This document shows, piece after piece, positions 34,115-42,919 of a stretch of 64,000 nucleotides of DNA. The notes under the pieces were generated by a model that saw nothing but the letters and a program-made list of their open reading frames with translations, was not told the DNA's origin and searched no databases. The stretch is from Streptomyces sp. NBC_00464. Lineage in GTDB: Bacteria; Actinomycetota; Actinomycetes; Streptomycetales; Streptomycetaceae. The stretch lies in NCBI RefSeq assembly GCF_036013915.1, contig NZ_CP107899.1, positions 496,001-560,000 on the forward strand, read 5' to 3'. Position numbers and translations under genes: made by a program. How positions within the stretch are numbered: position 1 is the first letter of the stretch; each line of letters opens with the position of its first letter.

Positions 34115-34978
34115 TCAGACCGTCGGCGCGTCCTCCCAGCGGTCCAGGATGTCCGCGGCGATCCGCTCGGCCTCCGGTTCGAAGCGGGCCGCGAGTTCAC
34201 GGAACAGCGCTTCGGCGTCGGCTGCCGGCCATTGCGGGGGGAGGTGTTCGGCCGGCAGGTAGGGGTCGCCGCGCACCAGGTCGAGCCAATCCGTGTGCAG
34301 CAGGAGCTGACGGCCGAGGTCGTCCTGGGCGGCGGCCGCCCCGGAGCCGCCGCCCCAGCGGTCGAGGAAGTCGCGGTACCCCTCGGCGATCACGTCGATG
34401 TCGAAGGCGCTCCGGAGCAGGGAGCCGGCCTCGGTGGGTGCGGCGGCCTCGCCGTGGAAGCCCCTGATACGGTCCCCCAGCCCCAGTTCCGCGGCGATGA
34501 GTGCGATGTCGACGCGGCCGGGAGCAACCCACAGACCGCTCTGCAGCGGGCCGAACCCGGCCCAGACGAGCCGGGAACGCAGGTCGTGGCGTTCCCGGCG
34601 CCATGATTCGGGCAGCGAGAAGCCGACCAGGGTCCAGGTGCCGTCCCAGTCGCGGTTGACCGCACCGGTGCGCCAGATGCGCTCCTGTCCGTCGGCGAGA
34701 ACGACTGCGGCGCGGTCGGTGAGCGAGAAGTACATCCTGCGCCCGCGCCGGTGCCGCGCGAGCAGACCACGACCCACCATGCGCGTGAGGGTCGAGCGGA
34801 CCGCGTCCTCCCCGACGCCGACGCGGGTGAAGGCGTCGATGACGCTCGCCGAGGAGAGGGCGGCCTTCGTGCCGAGGACGTGGATGCCGAAGAAGCTCAG
34901 CATCAGGGACTGGGGGCGGGGCGGGGCACCGCGGTCGGCCGCGGGTTCCGGCTCGTGGGCGGGGTCGGGACGGGTCAC
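34115..34978 (-). CDS. PaaX-family transcriptional regulator
   Basis: 287 aa from the GTG at 34978. N-terminal winged HTH (LMLSFFGIHVLG, VGVGEDAVRSTLTRMVGRGLLARHRRGRR), the PaaX linker (DWDGTWTLVGFSLPES, RHDLRSRLVWAGFGPLQSGLWVAPG) and the C-terminal PaaX domain (LHTDWLDLVRGDPYLPAEHLPP). I prefer GTG 34978 over the ATG at 35014 because TACGCT lies exactly six bases before it and the extra 12 residues would overlap the operator-like repeat. PaaX proteins are repressors of aryl-CoA pathways released by acyl-CoA ligands. It is divergent from an SDR/CoA-ligase operon. Confidence 0.88.
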   Translation of the reverse strand: MTRPDPAHEPEPAADRGAPPRPQSLMLSFFGIHVLGTKAALSSASVIDAFTRVGVGEDAVRSTLTRMVGRGLLARHRRGRRMYFSLTDRAAVVLADGQERIWRTGAVNRDWDGTWTLVGFSLPESWRRERHDLRSRLVWAGFGPLQSGLWVAPGRVDIALIAAELGLGDRIRGFHGEAAAPTEAGSLLRSAFDIDVIAEGYRDFLDRWGGGSGAAAAQDDLGRQLLLHTDWLDLVRGDPYLPAEHLPPQWPAADAEALFRELAARFEPEAERIAADILDRWEDAPTV

Positions 34979-34984
34979 GAGGAC

Positions 34985-35009
34985 AGCGTAGAGGTGGGAC
35001 ACCTCCCAC
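34985..35009 (-). promoter_or_regulatory. -10 element and inverted repeat at the paaX-like promoter
   Basis: TACGCT on the minus strand (34985-34990) six bases before GTG 34978. Just upstream, nested repeats GTGGGA-N4-TCCCAC (34994-35009) and AGGTG-N3-CACCT (34992-35004) lie in the -10/-35 spacer, a good place for autorepression. Confidence 0.55.
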
Positions 35010-35031
35010 GACATTAATATTCGGCTACTTC

Positions 35032-35060
35032 TTGACCGTCGACATAATTCTGCCTAGCTT
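35032..35060 (+). promoter_or_regulatory. Promoter of the SDR/CoA-ligase operon
   Basis: TTGACC (35032-35037), a 17-base spacer and TAGCTT (35055-35060), about 36 bases before the SDR ATG, which has GGAAAGG as RBS. Confidence 0.65.
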
Positions 35061-35095
35061 TGCGCCATCACCCTCTCAGGGAAAGGCCTCCATTC

Positions 35096-35998
35096 ATGGA
35101 CCTCACCGACAAGGTCGCCGTCGTCACGGGCAGCGGCCGTGGTCTCGGGCTCGCCTACGCGCAGTCCCTGGCGGCCGCCGGCGCTGCCGTCGTCGTCAAC
35201 GACGTGGACCCCGAGGCCGCCGCGGCCGCCGTGAAGCAGATCACCGAGGCAGGCGGCCGGGCCGTCGCCGAAGTGGTGCCGGTCGGCACCACCGAGGCCG
35301 CCGAGACCCTGGTCGCCCGCGCGGTCGACACCTTCGGCCGACTCGACGTCATGGTCACCAACGCCGGCGTCCTGCGGGACAAGGTCCTGTGGAAGATGAC
35401 CGACGACGACTTCGACACGGTCGTCCAGGTGCACCTGCGCGGAACGTTCACCTGCGGACGCGCTGCCGCCGTACGGATGCGCGAACAGGGTGAGGGCGGC
35501 CGCATCATCGTCGCCGGCTCCCCGGCCGGCCAGCGCGGCAACTTCGGCCAGACCAACTACGCCGCCGCCAAGGCCGGCATCGCGGCGATGGTCCGCACCT
35601 GGGCGATGGAGCTGGACCGTGCCGGGATCACCGCGAACGCCGTGATCCCGGTCGCCGCGACCGCCATGACGAAGACCATTCCCGCCTTCGCCCCGCACAT
35701 CGAGGCCCTGGAGGAGCACGGCACGCCATTCCCGGACGCCCTGCGCAAGGGCGAGGGATTCGGCACCGCAGAAGACGTGGCCGGTCTCGTGACCTTCCTC
35801 GCCTCGGACGCATCGGCCGGGGTCAACGGCCAGTGCATCGGCGTCGGCGGGGACAGGCTCGCCCTGTGGTCGCATCCCCAGGAGATCTCGGTCGCGTACG
35901 CAGAGGGCGGCTGGAGCGCCGACGCGATCGCGGACGCCTGGCCCGTCTCCGTCGGCCGCGTCCCGGAGACCTTCGGCATCCCCGCCCCCCGGCTGTGA
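35096..35998 (+). CDS. Short-chain dehydrogenase/reductase, 3-hydroxyacyl-CoA dehydrogenase-like
   Basis: 300-aa SDR, probably oxidising a 3-hydroxyacyl-CoA with NAD(P) in a CoA-dependent degradation pathway. Cofactor motif TGSGRGLG (about 11-18), NAG, catalytic Ser in VAGSPAG and YAAAK. The C-terminal extension (about 240-300, QEISVAYAEGGWSADAIADAW) is longer than in ketoreductases and recalls the SDR part of multifunctional HSD17B4-type enzymes. ATG 35096 has GGAAAGG ten bases upstream. First gene of a four-gene operon facing the PaaX regulator. Confidence 0.88.
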   Translation: MDLTDKVAVVTGSGRGLGLAYAQSLAAAGAAVVVNDVDPEAAAAAVKQITEAGGRAVAEVVPVGTTEAAETLVARAVDTFGRLDVMVTNAGVLRDKVLWKMTDDDFDTVVQVHLRGTFTCGRAAAVRMREQGEGGRIIVAGSPAGQRGNFGQTNYAAAKAGIAAMVRTWAMELDRAGITANAVIPVAATAMTKTIPAFAPHIEALEEHGTPFPDALRKGEGFGTAEDVAGLVTFLASDASAGVNGQCIGVGGDRLALWSHPQEISVAYAEGGWSADAIADAWPVSVGRVPETFGIPAPRL

Positions 35999-36009
35999 GG
36001 AACGCGACC

Positions 36010-36882
36010 GTGCTGAACCTCGACGAACTCGTCGCCATCGACTTCCACACGCACGCCGAGGTCTCCGCCAAGGGCGGCATCTCCCTCTCGGCCGAGCTGG
36101 ACAGTGCCGCCGGCGCCTACTTCAAGGCGGAGCACCGCCATCCCACCCTGCCCGAGATCGCCGCGCACTACCGGGAACGCAAGATGGCCTGCGTCGTCTT
36201 CACCGTGGACGCGGAGTCGGCGACGGGCACCCCGCCGGTCCCGAACGAGGAGATCGCCGAAGCCGCTCTGGAGAACCCGGACGTCATCATCCCGTTCGCC
36301 GGTGTCGACCCCTACAAGGGCAAGGCGGCAGTCCGTCAGATCCACCGTCTGGTAACGGAGTTCGGCGTCAAGGGCTTCAAGTTCCACCCGAGCATCCAGG
36401 CGTTCCATCCGAACGACCGGATGGCATACCCCCTGTACGAGGCCATCGAGGAAGCCGGAGCCATCGCACTGTTCCACACCGGCCAGACCGGCATCGGTGC
36501 CGGTACGCCCGGTGGTGGCGGCATCCGTCTGAAGTACTCCAACCCGATGGACGTGGACGATGTGGCCGCCGACTTCCCAGGGATGCCGATCGTCCTCGCC
36601 CACCCGTCCTTCCCCTGGCAGGACGAGGCACTGGCGGTGGCCACCCACAAGCCGCAGGTCTACATCGACCTCTCCGGCTGGTCGCCGAAGTACTTCCCGC
36701 CGCAGCTGGTCAAGTACGCCAACAGCCTGCTGCAGGACAAGGTCCTGTTCGGCTCCGACTATCCGATGCTCTCGCCGGACCGCTGGCTGGCCGACTTCGC
36801 CGGACTCCCCATCAAGGACTCGGTACGGCCGAAGATCCTCAAGGAGAACGCGGCCGCACTGCTCGGTCTGACCCACCGCTGA
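36010..36882 (+). CDS. Amidohydrolase-2 family metal-dependent hydrolase/decarboxylase
   Basis: 290-aa TIM-barrel enzyme of the ACMSD / gamma-resorcylate decarboxylase family. Metal ligands: IDFHTHAEV near the N-terminus, GFKFHPSIQAF, LFHTGQTG, VLAHPSFPW and the Asp of LFGSDYPMLS. Family members act on cyclic carboxylic acids by decarboxylation or C-C/C-O hydrolysis. GTG 36010 has GAGGAA seven bases before it; GTG 35995, overlapping the SDR stop (GTGA), is an alternative. It lies between the SDR and the CoA ligase in one operon. Confidence 0.85.
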   Translation: MLNLDELVAIDFHTHAEVSAKGGISLSAELDSAAGAYFKAEHRHPTLPEIAAHYRERKMACVVFTVDAESATGTPPVPNEEIAEAALENPDVIIPFAGVDPYKGKAAVRQIHRLVTEFGVKGFKFHPSIQAFHPNDRMAYPLYEAIEEAGAIALFHTGQTGIGAGTPGGGGIRLKYSNPMDVDDVAADFPGMPIVLAHPSFPWQDEALAVATHKPQVYIDLSGWSPKYFPPQLVKYANSLLQDKVLFGSDYPMLSPDRWLADFAGLPIKDSVRPKILKENAAALLGLTHR

Positions 36883-36894
36883 GGGATGGCTCAC

Positions 36895-38412
36895 ATGCGT
36901 AATCAGGGCATCGGCTCCTGGGTCGTGCGACGCAACCGACGAACTCCCCGGCGCACCGCTCTCGTTCATGAGGGCCGCGCCTTCACTTATGCCGAACTGC
37001 ACGAGCGCTCCACCCGACTCGCGCACGCGCTGAGGACATCGGGCGTACGCCGCGGTGACCGGGTGGCCTTCCTCGGACCGAACCATCCGGCCTACCTGGA
37101 GACACTGTTCGCCTCGGGGCTGCTCGGGGCCGTCTTCGTCCCGCTCAACACCCGTCTCGCGCTGCCGGAGTTGCTCCACCAGACGACGGACTCCGGATGC
37201 CGGGTCCTGGTGCACGCCCGGCAGCCCGGGGAGCGGGTGAAGGCACTGGCCGAGGGTTCCGGGATCGGCGCTGTGATCGCCGTCGAGCAGGGCCCGGGGG
37301 AATCGTACGAGGAACTGCTCGCCGGGGCCGGCACGGAGCCGGTGGACGAGGAGGTCGGCCATGAGGACGTCTGTCTCATCATGTACACCTCGGGAACCAC
37401 CGGGCGTTCCAAGGGGGCGGTCCTCACTCACGGGAACATCGTGTGGAACAGCCTCAACGTCCTGGTCGACACCGACCTCGCGAGTGACGAAGTCGCCCTC
37501 GTCGGGGCACCGCTGTTCCACACCGCGGCCCTCAACATGAGCTGTCTGCCGACACTCCTCAAGGGCGGCACGGTGGTCCTGGAGTCCTCATTCGATGCGG
37601 CCCGCAGCCTGGAGCTGATCGAACAGCACGGCGTCACCTGCATGTTCGGCGTCCCTACGATGTACGACTCAATGGTGTCCGCGCCCGGCTGGGCGACGGC
37701 CGACCTGTCCAGCCTGCGGAATCTGCTCTGCGGCGGGGCCCCGGTCCCGTCGCGTACCGCACAGGCATGTCTGGACCGGGGGCTCACCTTCGTCCAGGGC
37801 TACGGCATGACGGAGACCTCCCCAGGGGCCCTCGTCCTCGGGCGGGCGGACTCGCTCGGCCACGCCGGATCGGCGGGAGTGCCGCACTTCTTCACGGACG
37901 TCGAGATCCTGCTGCCCTCGGGCGAGCGAGCGGCGACCGGCGAGAAGGGCGAGGTCGTCGTCTCGGGCCCCAATGTGACGCCCGGCTACTGGAATCTGCC
38001 CGAGGCGACCGCCGCGGCCTTCCTCGACGGGGCCCGGTTCCGTTCCGGCGATGTGGCGACCGTTGACGCGGACGGATTCGTCACCCTCGTCGACCGCCTC
38101 AAGGACATGATCATCTCGGGCGGCGAGAACATCTATCCGGCCGAGGTCGAGGACGTCCTGCTCGGTCATCCGGCGGTCGCCGAGGCCGCGGTCATCGGCG
38201 TCCCGGACCCGAAGTGGGGCGAGGTCGGACGCGCCGTGGTCGTGCTCCGCGCGGACGCGGCCGTCACTGCGGACGAGCTCATCACCCACCTGCGGGACCG
38301 GCTCGCCCGCTACAAGGTCCCCCGGTCGGTGGTCCTCACCACCGGACTCCCCCGCAATGCCACCGGAAAGCTCCTCAAGGCGCCGATCCGGGCCCGTTAC
38401 GGCTCCGCCTGA
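36895..38412 (+). CDS. Class I acyl-CoA synthetase (AMP-binding)
   Basis: 505-aa adenylate-forming ligase activating a carboxylic acid to its CoA thioester. ATP motif MYTSGTTGRSKGA, GYGMTETSPG, DGARFRSGD, hinge VDRLKDMIISGGENIYP and the C-terminal catalytic Lys in NATGKLLK. ATG 36895 (nine bases after GAGGG) is preferred; ATG 36886 abuts that RBS. Acyl chain not readable. Twelve bases after the amidohydrolase stop, so same transcript. Confidence 0.93.
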   Translation: MRNQGIGSWVVRRNRRTPRRTALVHEGRAFTYAELHERSTRLAHALRTSGVRRGDRVAFLGPNHPAYLETLFASGLLGAVFVPLNTRLALPELLHQTTDSGCRVLVHARQPGERVKALAEGSGIGAVIAVEQGPGESYEELLAGAGTEPVDEEVGHEDVCLIMYTSGTTGRSKGAVLTHGNIVWNSLNVLVDTDLASDEVALVGAPLFHTAALNMSCLPTLLKGGTVVLESSFDAARSLELIEQHGVTCMFGVPTMYDSMVSAPGWATADLSSLRNLLCGGAPVPSRTAQACLDRGLTFVQGYGMTETSPGALVLGRADSLGHAGSAGVPHFFTDVEILLPSGERAATGEKGEVVVSGPNVTPGYWNLPEATAAAFLDGARFRSGDVATVDADGFVTLVDRLKDMIISGGENIYPAEVEDVLLGHPAVAEAAVIGVPDPKWGEVGRAVVVLRADAAVTADELITHLRDRLARYKVPRSVVLTTGLPRNATGKLLKAPIRARYGSA

Positions 38413-38450
38413 CCCACCCCGTTACCCCTCACTCATACCAAGGAGTACCC

Positions 38451-38906
38451 ATGTCACTCAGCGTGAACGGAATCGACGAGATCAAGGCTCTGAACGGCGC
38501 CGACCTCGGCCACAGTTCCTGGCTGGAGATCGCCCAGGACCGGGTCGGCACCTTCGCCGACTCGACCGACGACCACCAGTGGATCCACGTCGACGTGGAG
38601 CGTGCGAAGGAGGGGCCGTTCGGCGGGACCATCGCCCACGGCTACCTGACCCTCGCGCTCCTCATCCCGATGTGGAGCGAGCTGCTCCAGGTCGAAGGCG
38701 TGTCGATGGCCGTCAACTACGGCTTGAACAAGGTCCGTTTTCCTTCCCCCGTGCGGGTCGGCTCGAAGATCCGCACGCATGGCCGCATCGCCTCGGTCGG
38801 GGACGTCAGGGGCGGGGTCGAGGTGGCCGTCGACCTCACGGTGGAGATCGACGGCTCGGAGAAGCCGGCGTGCGTCGCGCAGGCCCTGTACCGCTTCTAC
38901 GCCTGA
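38451..38906 (+). CDS. MaoC-family enoyl-CoA hydratase
   Basis: 151-aa single hot-dog-fold hydratase. The hydratase-2 motif is intact: STDDHQWIHVD followed by GGTIAHGYLTLAL, giving the catalytic Asp and His. It adds water to an enoyl-CoA, giving the 3-hydroxyacyl-CoA that the SDR could oxidise. AAGGAG lies six bases before ATG 38451. Last gene of the operon. No acyl-CoA dehydrogenase or thiolase is encoded alongside. Confidence 0.92.
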   Translation: MSLSVNGIDEIKALNGADLGHSSWLEIAQDRVGTFADSTDDHQWIHVDVERAKEGPFGGTIAHGYLTLALLIPMWSELLQVEGVSMAVNYGLNKVRFPSPVRVGSKIRTHGRIASVGDVRGGVEVAVDLTVEIDGSEKPACVAQALYRFYA

Positions 38907-38966
38907 TCACCGGCAGCCCGCGGTGCCCGAGCGCAGGCCGTCGACCGTTCGCGGCTCTCCCGCCCC

Positions 38967-39503
38967 TCAGGCCTGCGCCGCCAGCGCCTCCTCGAACTCC
39001 ACGTACGCGTGCGCGTCGAACAGCACGAACCGCACCTCCTCGACGGGCGCGGCCGCCTCCGCCAGCACCGTGCGCACGGCGATGCGGGCGCCGTCGTCCA
39101 TCGGCCAGCCGTAGATTCCGGTGGAGATCGCGGGGAAGGCGATGGTGCGGGCCCCCAACTCCGCTGCCACCCGTAGGGCTTCGCGGTAGCAGGACTCCAG
39201 CAGCGCCGAGCGGTCCTCGGCGCTGCTCCAGACCGGACCCACCGTGTGCACGACCCAGCGGGCGTCCAGCTTGCCGGCTGTGGTGGCGACCGCCTGGCCG
39301 GTCCGCAGCCCCTTGCCGTACTTCGACGCGCGCAACTCCCGGCAGGCGGCCAGGATTTGGGGGCCACCCCGGCGGTGGATCGCACCGTCGACCCCGCCGC
39401 CGCCGAGCAGGGAGGAGTTCGCGGCGTTGACGACGGCGTCGACGGACTGCCGGGTGATGTCGCCCCGTACGAGGGTGACGGTGACGGCGGAAGATGTGCG
39501 CAT
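38967..39503 (-). CDS. Macro-domain protein, O-acetyl-ADP-ribose deacetylase-like
   Basis: 178-aa single macro domain that binds ADP-ribose and probably deacetylates O-acetyl-ADP-ribose or removes ADP-ribose. Motifs: VTLVRGDITRQSVDAVVNAAN with the catalytic-type NAANSSLLGGGGVDGAIH, and the loop AFPAISTGIYGWP. All are close to YmdB-type proteins. It is monocistronic, convergent with the MaoC operon. The sirtuin at 10.4 kb would produce a natural substrate. Confidence 0.93.
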   Translation of the reverse strand: MRTSSAVTVTLVRGDITRQSVDAVVNAANSSLLGGGGVDGAIHRRGGPQILAACRELRASKYGKGLRTGQAVATTAGKLDARWVVHTVGPVWSSAEDRSALLESCYREALRVAAELGARTIAFPAISTGIYGWPMDDGARIAVRTVLAEAAAPVEEVRFVLFDAHAYVEFEEALAAQA

Positions 39504-39562
39504 GCGGCCATCATGCCGTCACGCGCGGGTCCATGGGTGGCCCACGGCCCGCGCGGCGCGCG

Positions 39563-40996
39563 TCAACGACGCCCGGACGGTCCCGATTCCCGCAGCCGCC
39601 GCCAAACGGCCTTCGCCGCATGGTGTCCGGACATGCCGTGCACACCGGGGCCCGGCGGGGTCGCCGACGAGCAGATGTAGACCGACGGGTGCGCGGTCGC
39701 GTACGGCACCCGGGCGAGCTTGGGGCGGATCACGGTCTGCAGTCCGGAGAACGCGCCGCAGGCGATGTCCCCGTCGACGTAGTTCGCGTTGCGCGCGGCG
39801 AGTTGGGGCGGCCCCGTCACCGCGCGGGCGAGCACCACGTCGCGGAAGCCGGGGGCGAACCGCTCCAGCTGGCGCTCGATGACCTCGGTGGCATCGCCCT
39901 CCCAGCCCGCCGGGACGTGTCCGTACACCCAGAAGACCTGCTTGCCCTCGGGTGCGCGGGACGGGTCGGTGAGGCTGGGCTGGGCCGTGATCAGGAACGG
40001 CACGCTCGGATCGCGCCCGGTGACTGCGGCGCGCAGGGCGGAGTCGATCTCGTCGGCCGTGGGCCCGATGTGGACCGTGCCGGCCCGGCGGGCCTCCTTC
40101 GCGGTCCAGGGGACGGGGCCCGACAGCGCGTAGTCGATCTTGAAGCAGGACGCGCCGTAGCGGTAGCCCCGGTAGGCGTTGCCCAGTCCCGCGATCCGGG
40201 CCAGCGCCGTCGGCGAGGTGTCGAAGATGTAGGCGCGGGCGGGCGGCAGCTCGTCCAGGCGCTTGACCTCCGTACCGGTACGGATGACGCCGCCCTGCTC
40301 CCGGAGGAACGAGGCAAGGGCGTCGGAGATGGCCTGCGAGCCGCCGCGCGGCACCGGCCAGCCCTTCTCGTGCGCGGCGAGGGCGAAGAGCAGGGCGATG
40401 CCGCCGGTGGCGAGGCCGCTGGTGGGGGCTATGGCGTGAGCGGCCAGTCCGGCAAAGAGGCCGCGGGCCTTCTCGCTCCGGAAGCGGCGGGACAGAAGCG
40501 TGGCGGGCTGGATCGCGTCGAGCCCGAACCGCACCCAGCGGTACGGGTCACGGGGCAGGCCGTCCCACGGAGTGCGCAGGAAGTCCTGGGCGAGGCTGTC
40601 CCAGTGACCGAGGAAGGGCGCGACCAGTCTCCGGTACGCCCCCGCGTCCTGCGGCCCGAGCGCCATGGCCGTCTCCCCCACCGAGGTGGCCAGCACGGCG
40701 GCGGTCCCGTCCGGGAAGGGGTGGGCCAGGGCGAGCTGCGGCTGCAGCCACTCCAGGCCGTGCCGGGCGAGCGGCATCGCATCGAAGGCGGGCGAGCCGA
40801 TGCCCAGCGGGTGGACCGCCGAGCAGGGGTCGTGCCGGAAGCCCGGCAGTGTCAGTTCTTCGGTACGGGCTCCGCCGCCGACGGTCGCCCCGGCTTCGAA
40901 GACCTCCACGGCGAAGCCACGGCGGGCCAGTTCGGCTGCGGCGGTCAGTCCGTTGGGGCCTGCCCCCACGACGACGGCATCGAGCATCGACGGCAC
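39563..40996 (-). CDS. FAD-dependent oxidoreductase, phytoene-desaturase/PYROXD2-like
   Basis: 477 aa. N-terminal dinucleotide-binding motif [19 protein letters not shown] then [17 protein letters not shown]. Central region with [22 protein letters not shown] and the substrate-domain [20 protein letters not shown]-terminal FAD contact [22 protein letters not shown]. Family members oxidise or isomerise lipid-like polyenes, but the substrate cannot be assigned. GTG 40996 has AAAGGAG eight bases upstream; ATG 40987 is an alternative. Divergent from the nucleotidyltransferase gene. Confidence 0.87.
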   Translation of the reverse strand: MPSMLDAVVVGAGPNGLTAAAELARRGFAVEVFEAGATVGGGARTEELTLPGFRHDPCSAVHPLGIGSPAFDAMPLARHGLEWLQPQLALAHPFPDGTAAVLATSVGETAMALGPQDAGAYRRLVAPFLGHWDSLAQDFLRTPWDGLPRDPYRWVRFGLDAIQPATLLSRRFRSEKARGLFAGLAAHAIAPTSGLATGGIALLFALAAHEKGWPVPRGGSQAISDALASFLREQGGVIRTGTEVKRLDELPPARAYIFDTSPTALARIAGLGNAYRGYRYGASCFKIDYALSGPVPWTAKEARRAGTVHIGPTADEIDSALRAAVTGRDPSVPFLITAQPSLTDPSRAPEGKQVFWVYGHVPAGWEGDATEVIERQLERFAPGFRDVVLARAVTGPPQLAARNANYVDGDIACGAFSGLQTVIRPKLARVPYATAHPSVYICSSATPPGPGVHGMSGHHAAKAVWRRLRESGPSGRR

Positions 40997-41083
40997 CTTC
41001 GGACTCCTTTGTCAGCCGACGGTCTGAGCACCAAGGATATTCACAGGCGCCGGCGGTTCGGGCGCGGGTAGGGTCGGCGTCCG

Positions 41084-41968
41084 ATGAATACTCCGAACCC
41101 TGCTCAGCAGCCGTCCCCGGAACCGTTTCCCGCCGCCTCATCGGGAGCGGAGGATTCCGGGCCGCACCACCGGATCGGCGAGATGGCCCAGCGGCTGACC
41201 GCCGTGCCCGGCGTCCGTGCCGTCGCCCTCGGCGGCAGCCGGGCCCGGGGTACCCACCGGCCGGACTCCGACTGGGACCTGGGCCTCTACTACCGGGGCA
41301 CTCCGGACATCGCCGCACTGACCACGCTGGCCTCCGAGTTCCAGGGCTCCCCGGTCGAAGTGGCCGGGCCGGGCGACTGGGGGCCGTGGGTGAACGGCGG
41401 GGCCTGGCTGCGGGTGGACGGCGTCCCGGTCGACTGGATCCTGCGTGACCTGGACCGGGTCGAGGCGGTCTGGTCCGATTGCCGGCGGGGCCGCTTCGAG
41501 GTGGGGGTCCAGCCGGGGCATCCGCTCGGCTTCTGGTCTCCCGCCTATCCGGGCGAGGTCGCCCTCGGGCGTGTACTCGCCGACGCGCACGGCGAGTTGA
41601 CGGCCCTTCAGCAGGAGACGTCCGAGTATCCGGAGCCGCTGCGCACGGCACTTGCCGATGCGGCCTGGGAGGCGGACTTCTCGGTCGGGGCGGCCCGCAA
41701 GTCGGCGCCCACCGGTGACCGGCTCCATGTCTCGCTCTGTCTGTCCCGGGCCTTCGGCATCCTCACCCAGTCCCTGCACGCCCACCACCGCACCTGGTGC
41801 CTCAACGAGAAGGGCGCGCTGGCCGCCGCGGCGGCCCTGCCGGAGACTCCCCCGGAGTTCGCGGAGCGCGTCGGTGAGGCGCTGGAGGGGCTGGACGGCG
41901 CTGCGGTGGAGACGGCCGCGGAGGTCGTTCGGGACGTGCGCGAGGTCCTTCGGACGCGGCCGGCCTGA
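41084..41968 (+). CDS. Nucleotidyltransferase-fold protein
   Basis: 294 aa. The N-terminal half has the Pol-beta-type motif ALGGSRARGTHRPDSDWDLGLYY (GS plus DxD), with a later acidic VDWILRD possibly supplying the third Asp, so it could transfer a nucleotide to a small molecule or protein. The C-terminal helical half (about 190-290) resembles substrate domains of aminoglycoside-type nucleotidyltransferases, but no drug class can be inferred. TAGGGT lies nine bases before the ATG and there is no RBS. Followed closely by the VOC gene. Confidence 0.82.
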   Translation: MNTPNPAQQPSPEPFPAASSGAEDSGPHHRIGEMAQRLTAVPGVRAVALGGSRARGTHRPDSDWDLGLYYRGTPDIAALTTLASEFQGSPVEVAGPGDWGPWVNGGAWLRVDGVPVDWILRDLDRVEAVWSDCRRGRFEVGVQPGHPLGFWSPAYPGEVALGRVLADAHGELTALQQETSEYPEPLRTALADAAWEADFSVGAARKSAPTGDRLHVSLCLSRAFGILTQSLHAHHRTWCLNEKGALAAAAALPETPPEFAERVGEALEGLDGAAVETAAEVVRDVREVLRTRPA

Positions 41969-41985
41969 ACCGGGCGGAAAGACCC

Positions 41986-41991
41986 TACAAT
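41986..41991 (+). promoter_or_regulatory. -10 element for a leaderless VOC transcript
   Basis: TACAAT six bases before ATG 41998, between the nucleotidyltransferase stop and the VOC start; no RBS. Confidence 0.55.
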
Positions 41992-41997
41992 CCCGCC

Positions 41998-42393
41998 ATG
42001 ATCGCCGAACTGCAGTGCGTGGTGCTCGACTGCCCCGACCCCTTGCTCCTCGCGGAGTTCTACCGCTCGCTCCTCGGCGGGCGCGTGAACCAGGTGGACC
42101 GGCGGTGGGCGGTCGACGACGACTGGGCGACGCTGCACACCGCGGCCGGTACCGTGCTCGCGTTCCAGCGCGTGACGGACCACCGGCCGCCGCGTTGGCC
42201 CGATCCGGAGCGCCCCCAGCAGTTCCATCTGGACTTCGGCGTCCCCGACCTGGCCGCGGCCGAGCAGGAGGTGATGGCGGCCGGCGCGACCGTACTGGAC
42301 GACGGGGCCGGGACCGACCGCCCGTGGCGTATCTACGCGGATCCGGCCGGGCATCCGTTCTGCCTGGTCAAGCACGGCGCCGGCCCCTCCTGA
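41998..42393 (+). CDS. VOC (glyoxalase/bleomycin-resistance) family protein
   Basis: 131-aa protein with two beta-alpha-beta-beta-beta modules: VVLDCPDPLLLAEFYRSLLGGR, then HLDFGVPDLAAAEQEVMAAGATVL and YADPAGHPFCLV at the end. VOC proteins bind metals or trap small toxic molecules; specific role unknown. The ATG has TACAAT six bases upstream, so its transcript is probably leaderless and separate from the nucleotidyltransferase. Confidence 0.88.
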   Translation: MIAELQCVVLDCPDPLLLAEFYRSLLGGRVNQVDRRWAVDDDWATLHTAAGTVLAFQRVTDHRPPRWPDPERPQQFHLDFGVPDLAAAEQEVMAAGATVLDDGAGTDRPWRIYADPAGHPFCLVKHGAGPS

Positions 42394-42397
42394 GGGG
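42384..42397. terminator. Small hairpin between convergent VOC and marR genes
   Basis: CCCCTC / GAGGGG with a two-base loop overlapping the VOC stop. Confidence 0.4.
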
Positions 42398-42423
42398 GGA
42401 TCGGCCCCGCCGCTGAAGGAACA

Positions 42424-42855
42424 TCAGTCGCGCTGAATGGCCGTGACGCAGCGGCCCAGCAGCTCCCGCAGGGTGTCCCGCTCCTGCGGGGAGAACTCGT
42501 CCGCGATGCGGCGTTCGATCCGTACCGCCTGCTCGTCGGCCAGCCGCAGCGTCTCGACCCCGGCGTCGGTCAGGCGGGTCTCCAGCATCTTCTGATGCCA
42601 CGGGTGAACCGACCTGACGATCAGCCCGCGCTCCTCCAGGTGCTTCAGCACCGCCGCCATCGCCTGCGGCGTCACCAGGCAGGCCCTCGCCAGAGCAGCT
42701 CCCGACATCCCCGGGTTGTCGGACAGGGCGAACAGCGCCGCGTACTGCGCGACCGTCAGGTCGGCGCCCTTCAGCGCGGCGCTCTTGGCTGCCATGAGGG
42801 CTTGCTCTGCACGTTTGATGTCCGCGCCGAGGCGGTCGCCGGCGGTCATTCCCAT
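42424..42855 (-). CDS. MarR-family transcriptional regulator
   Basis: 143 aa with the MarR winged helix: LTVAQYAALFALSDNPGMSGAALARACLVTPQAMAAVLKHLEERGLIVR, then the wing and LTDAGVETLRLAD. Start ATG 42855 follows TACGCT by seven bases on the minus strand, suggesting a leaderless message. Divergent from an SDR gene; a 14-bp palindrome typical of MarR sites lies next to the SDR -10, so it probably represses the SDR. Confidence 0.9.
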   Translation of the reverse strand: MGMTAGDRLGADIKRAEQALMAAKSAALKGADLTVAQYAALFALSDNPGMSGAALARACLVTPQAMAAVLKHLEERGLIVRSVHPWHQKMLETRLTDAGVETLRLADEQAVRIERRIADEFSPQERDTLRELLGRCVTAIQRD

Positions 42856-42862
42856 GTTCGCG

Positions 42863-42868
42863 AGCGTA
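42863..42868 (-). promoter_or_regulatory. -10 element for a leaderless marR transcript
   Basis: TACGCT on the minus strand, seven bases before ATG 42855. Confidence 0.45.
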
Positions 42869-42919
42869 CAGCCACGGGCATACGTCAGGGATCGAGCATG
42901 TGACAGGCATGGAAGTTGA

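Noticed and set aside
35096..38906. Phenylacetate (paa) catabolic operon
   Set aside because: The regulator is PaaX-like, but no PaaABCDE oxygenase, PaaG or PaaZ genes are present and the ligase is not next to them.
38931..38978. Inverted repeat GCGCAGGCC / GGCCTGCGC as a terminator after maoC
   Set aside because: The arms are 30 bases apart and one lies inside the macro-domain coding sequence, so the support is too weak.
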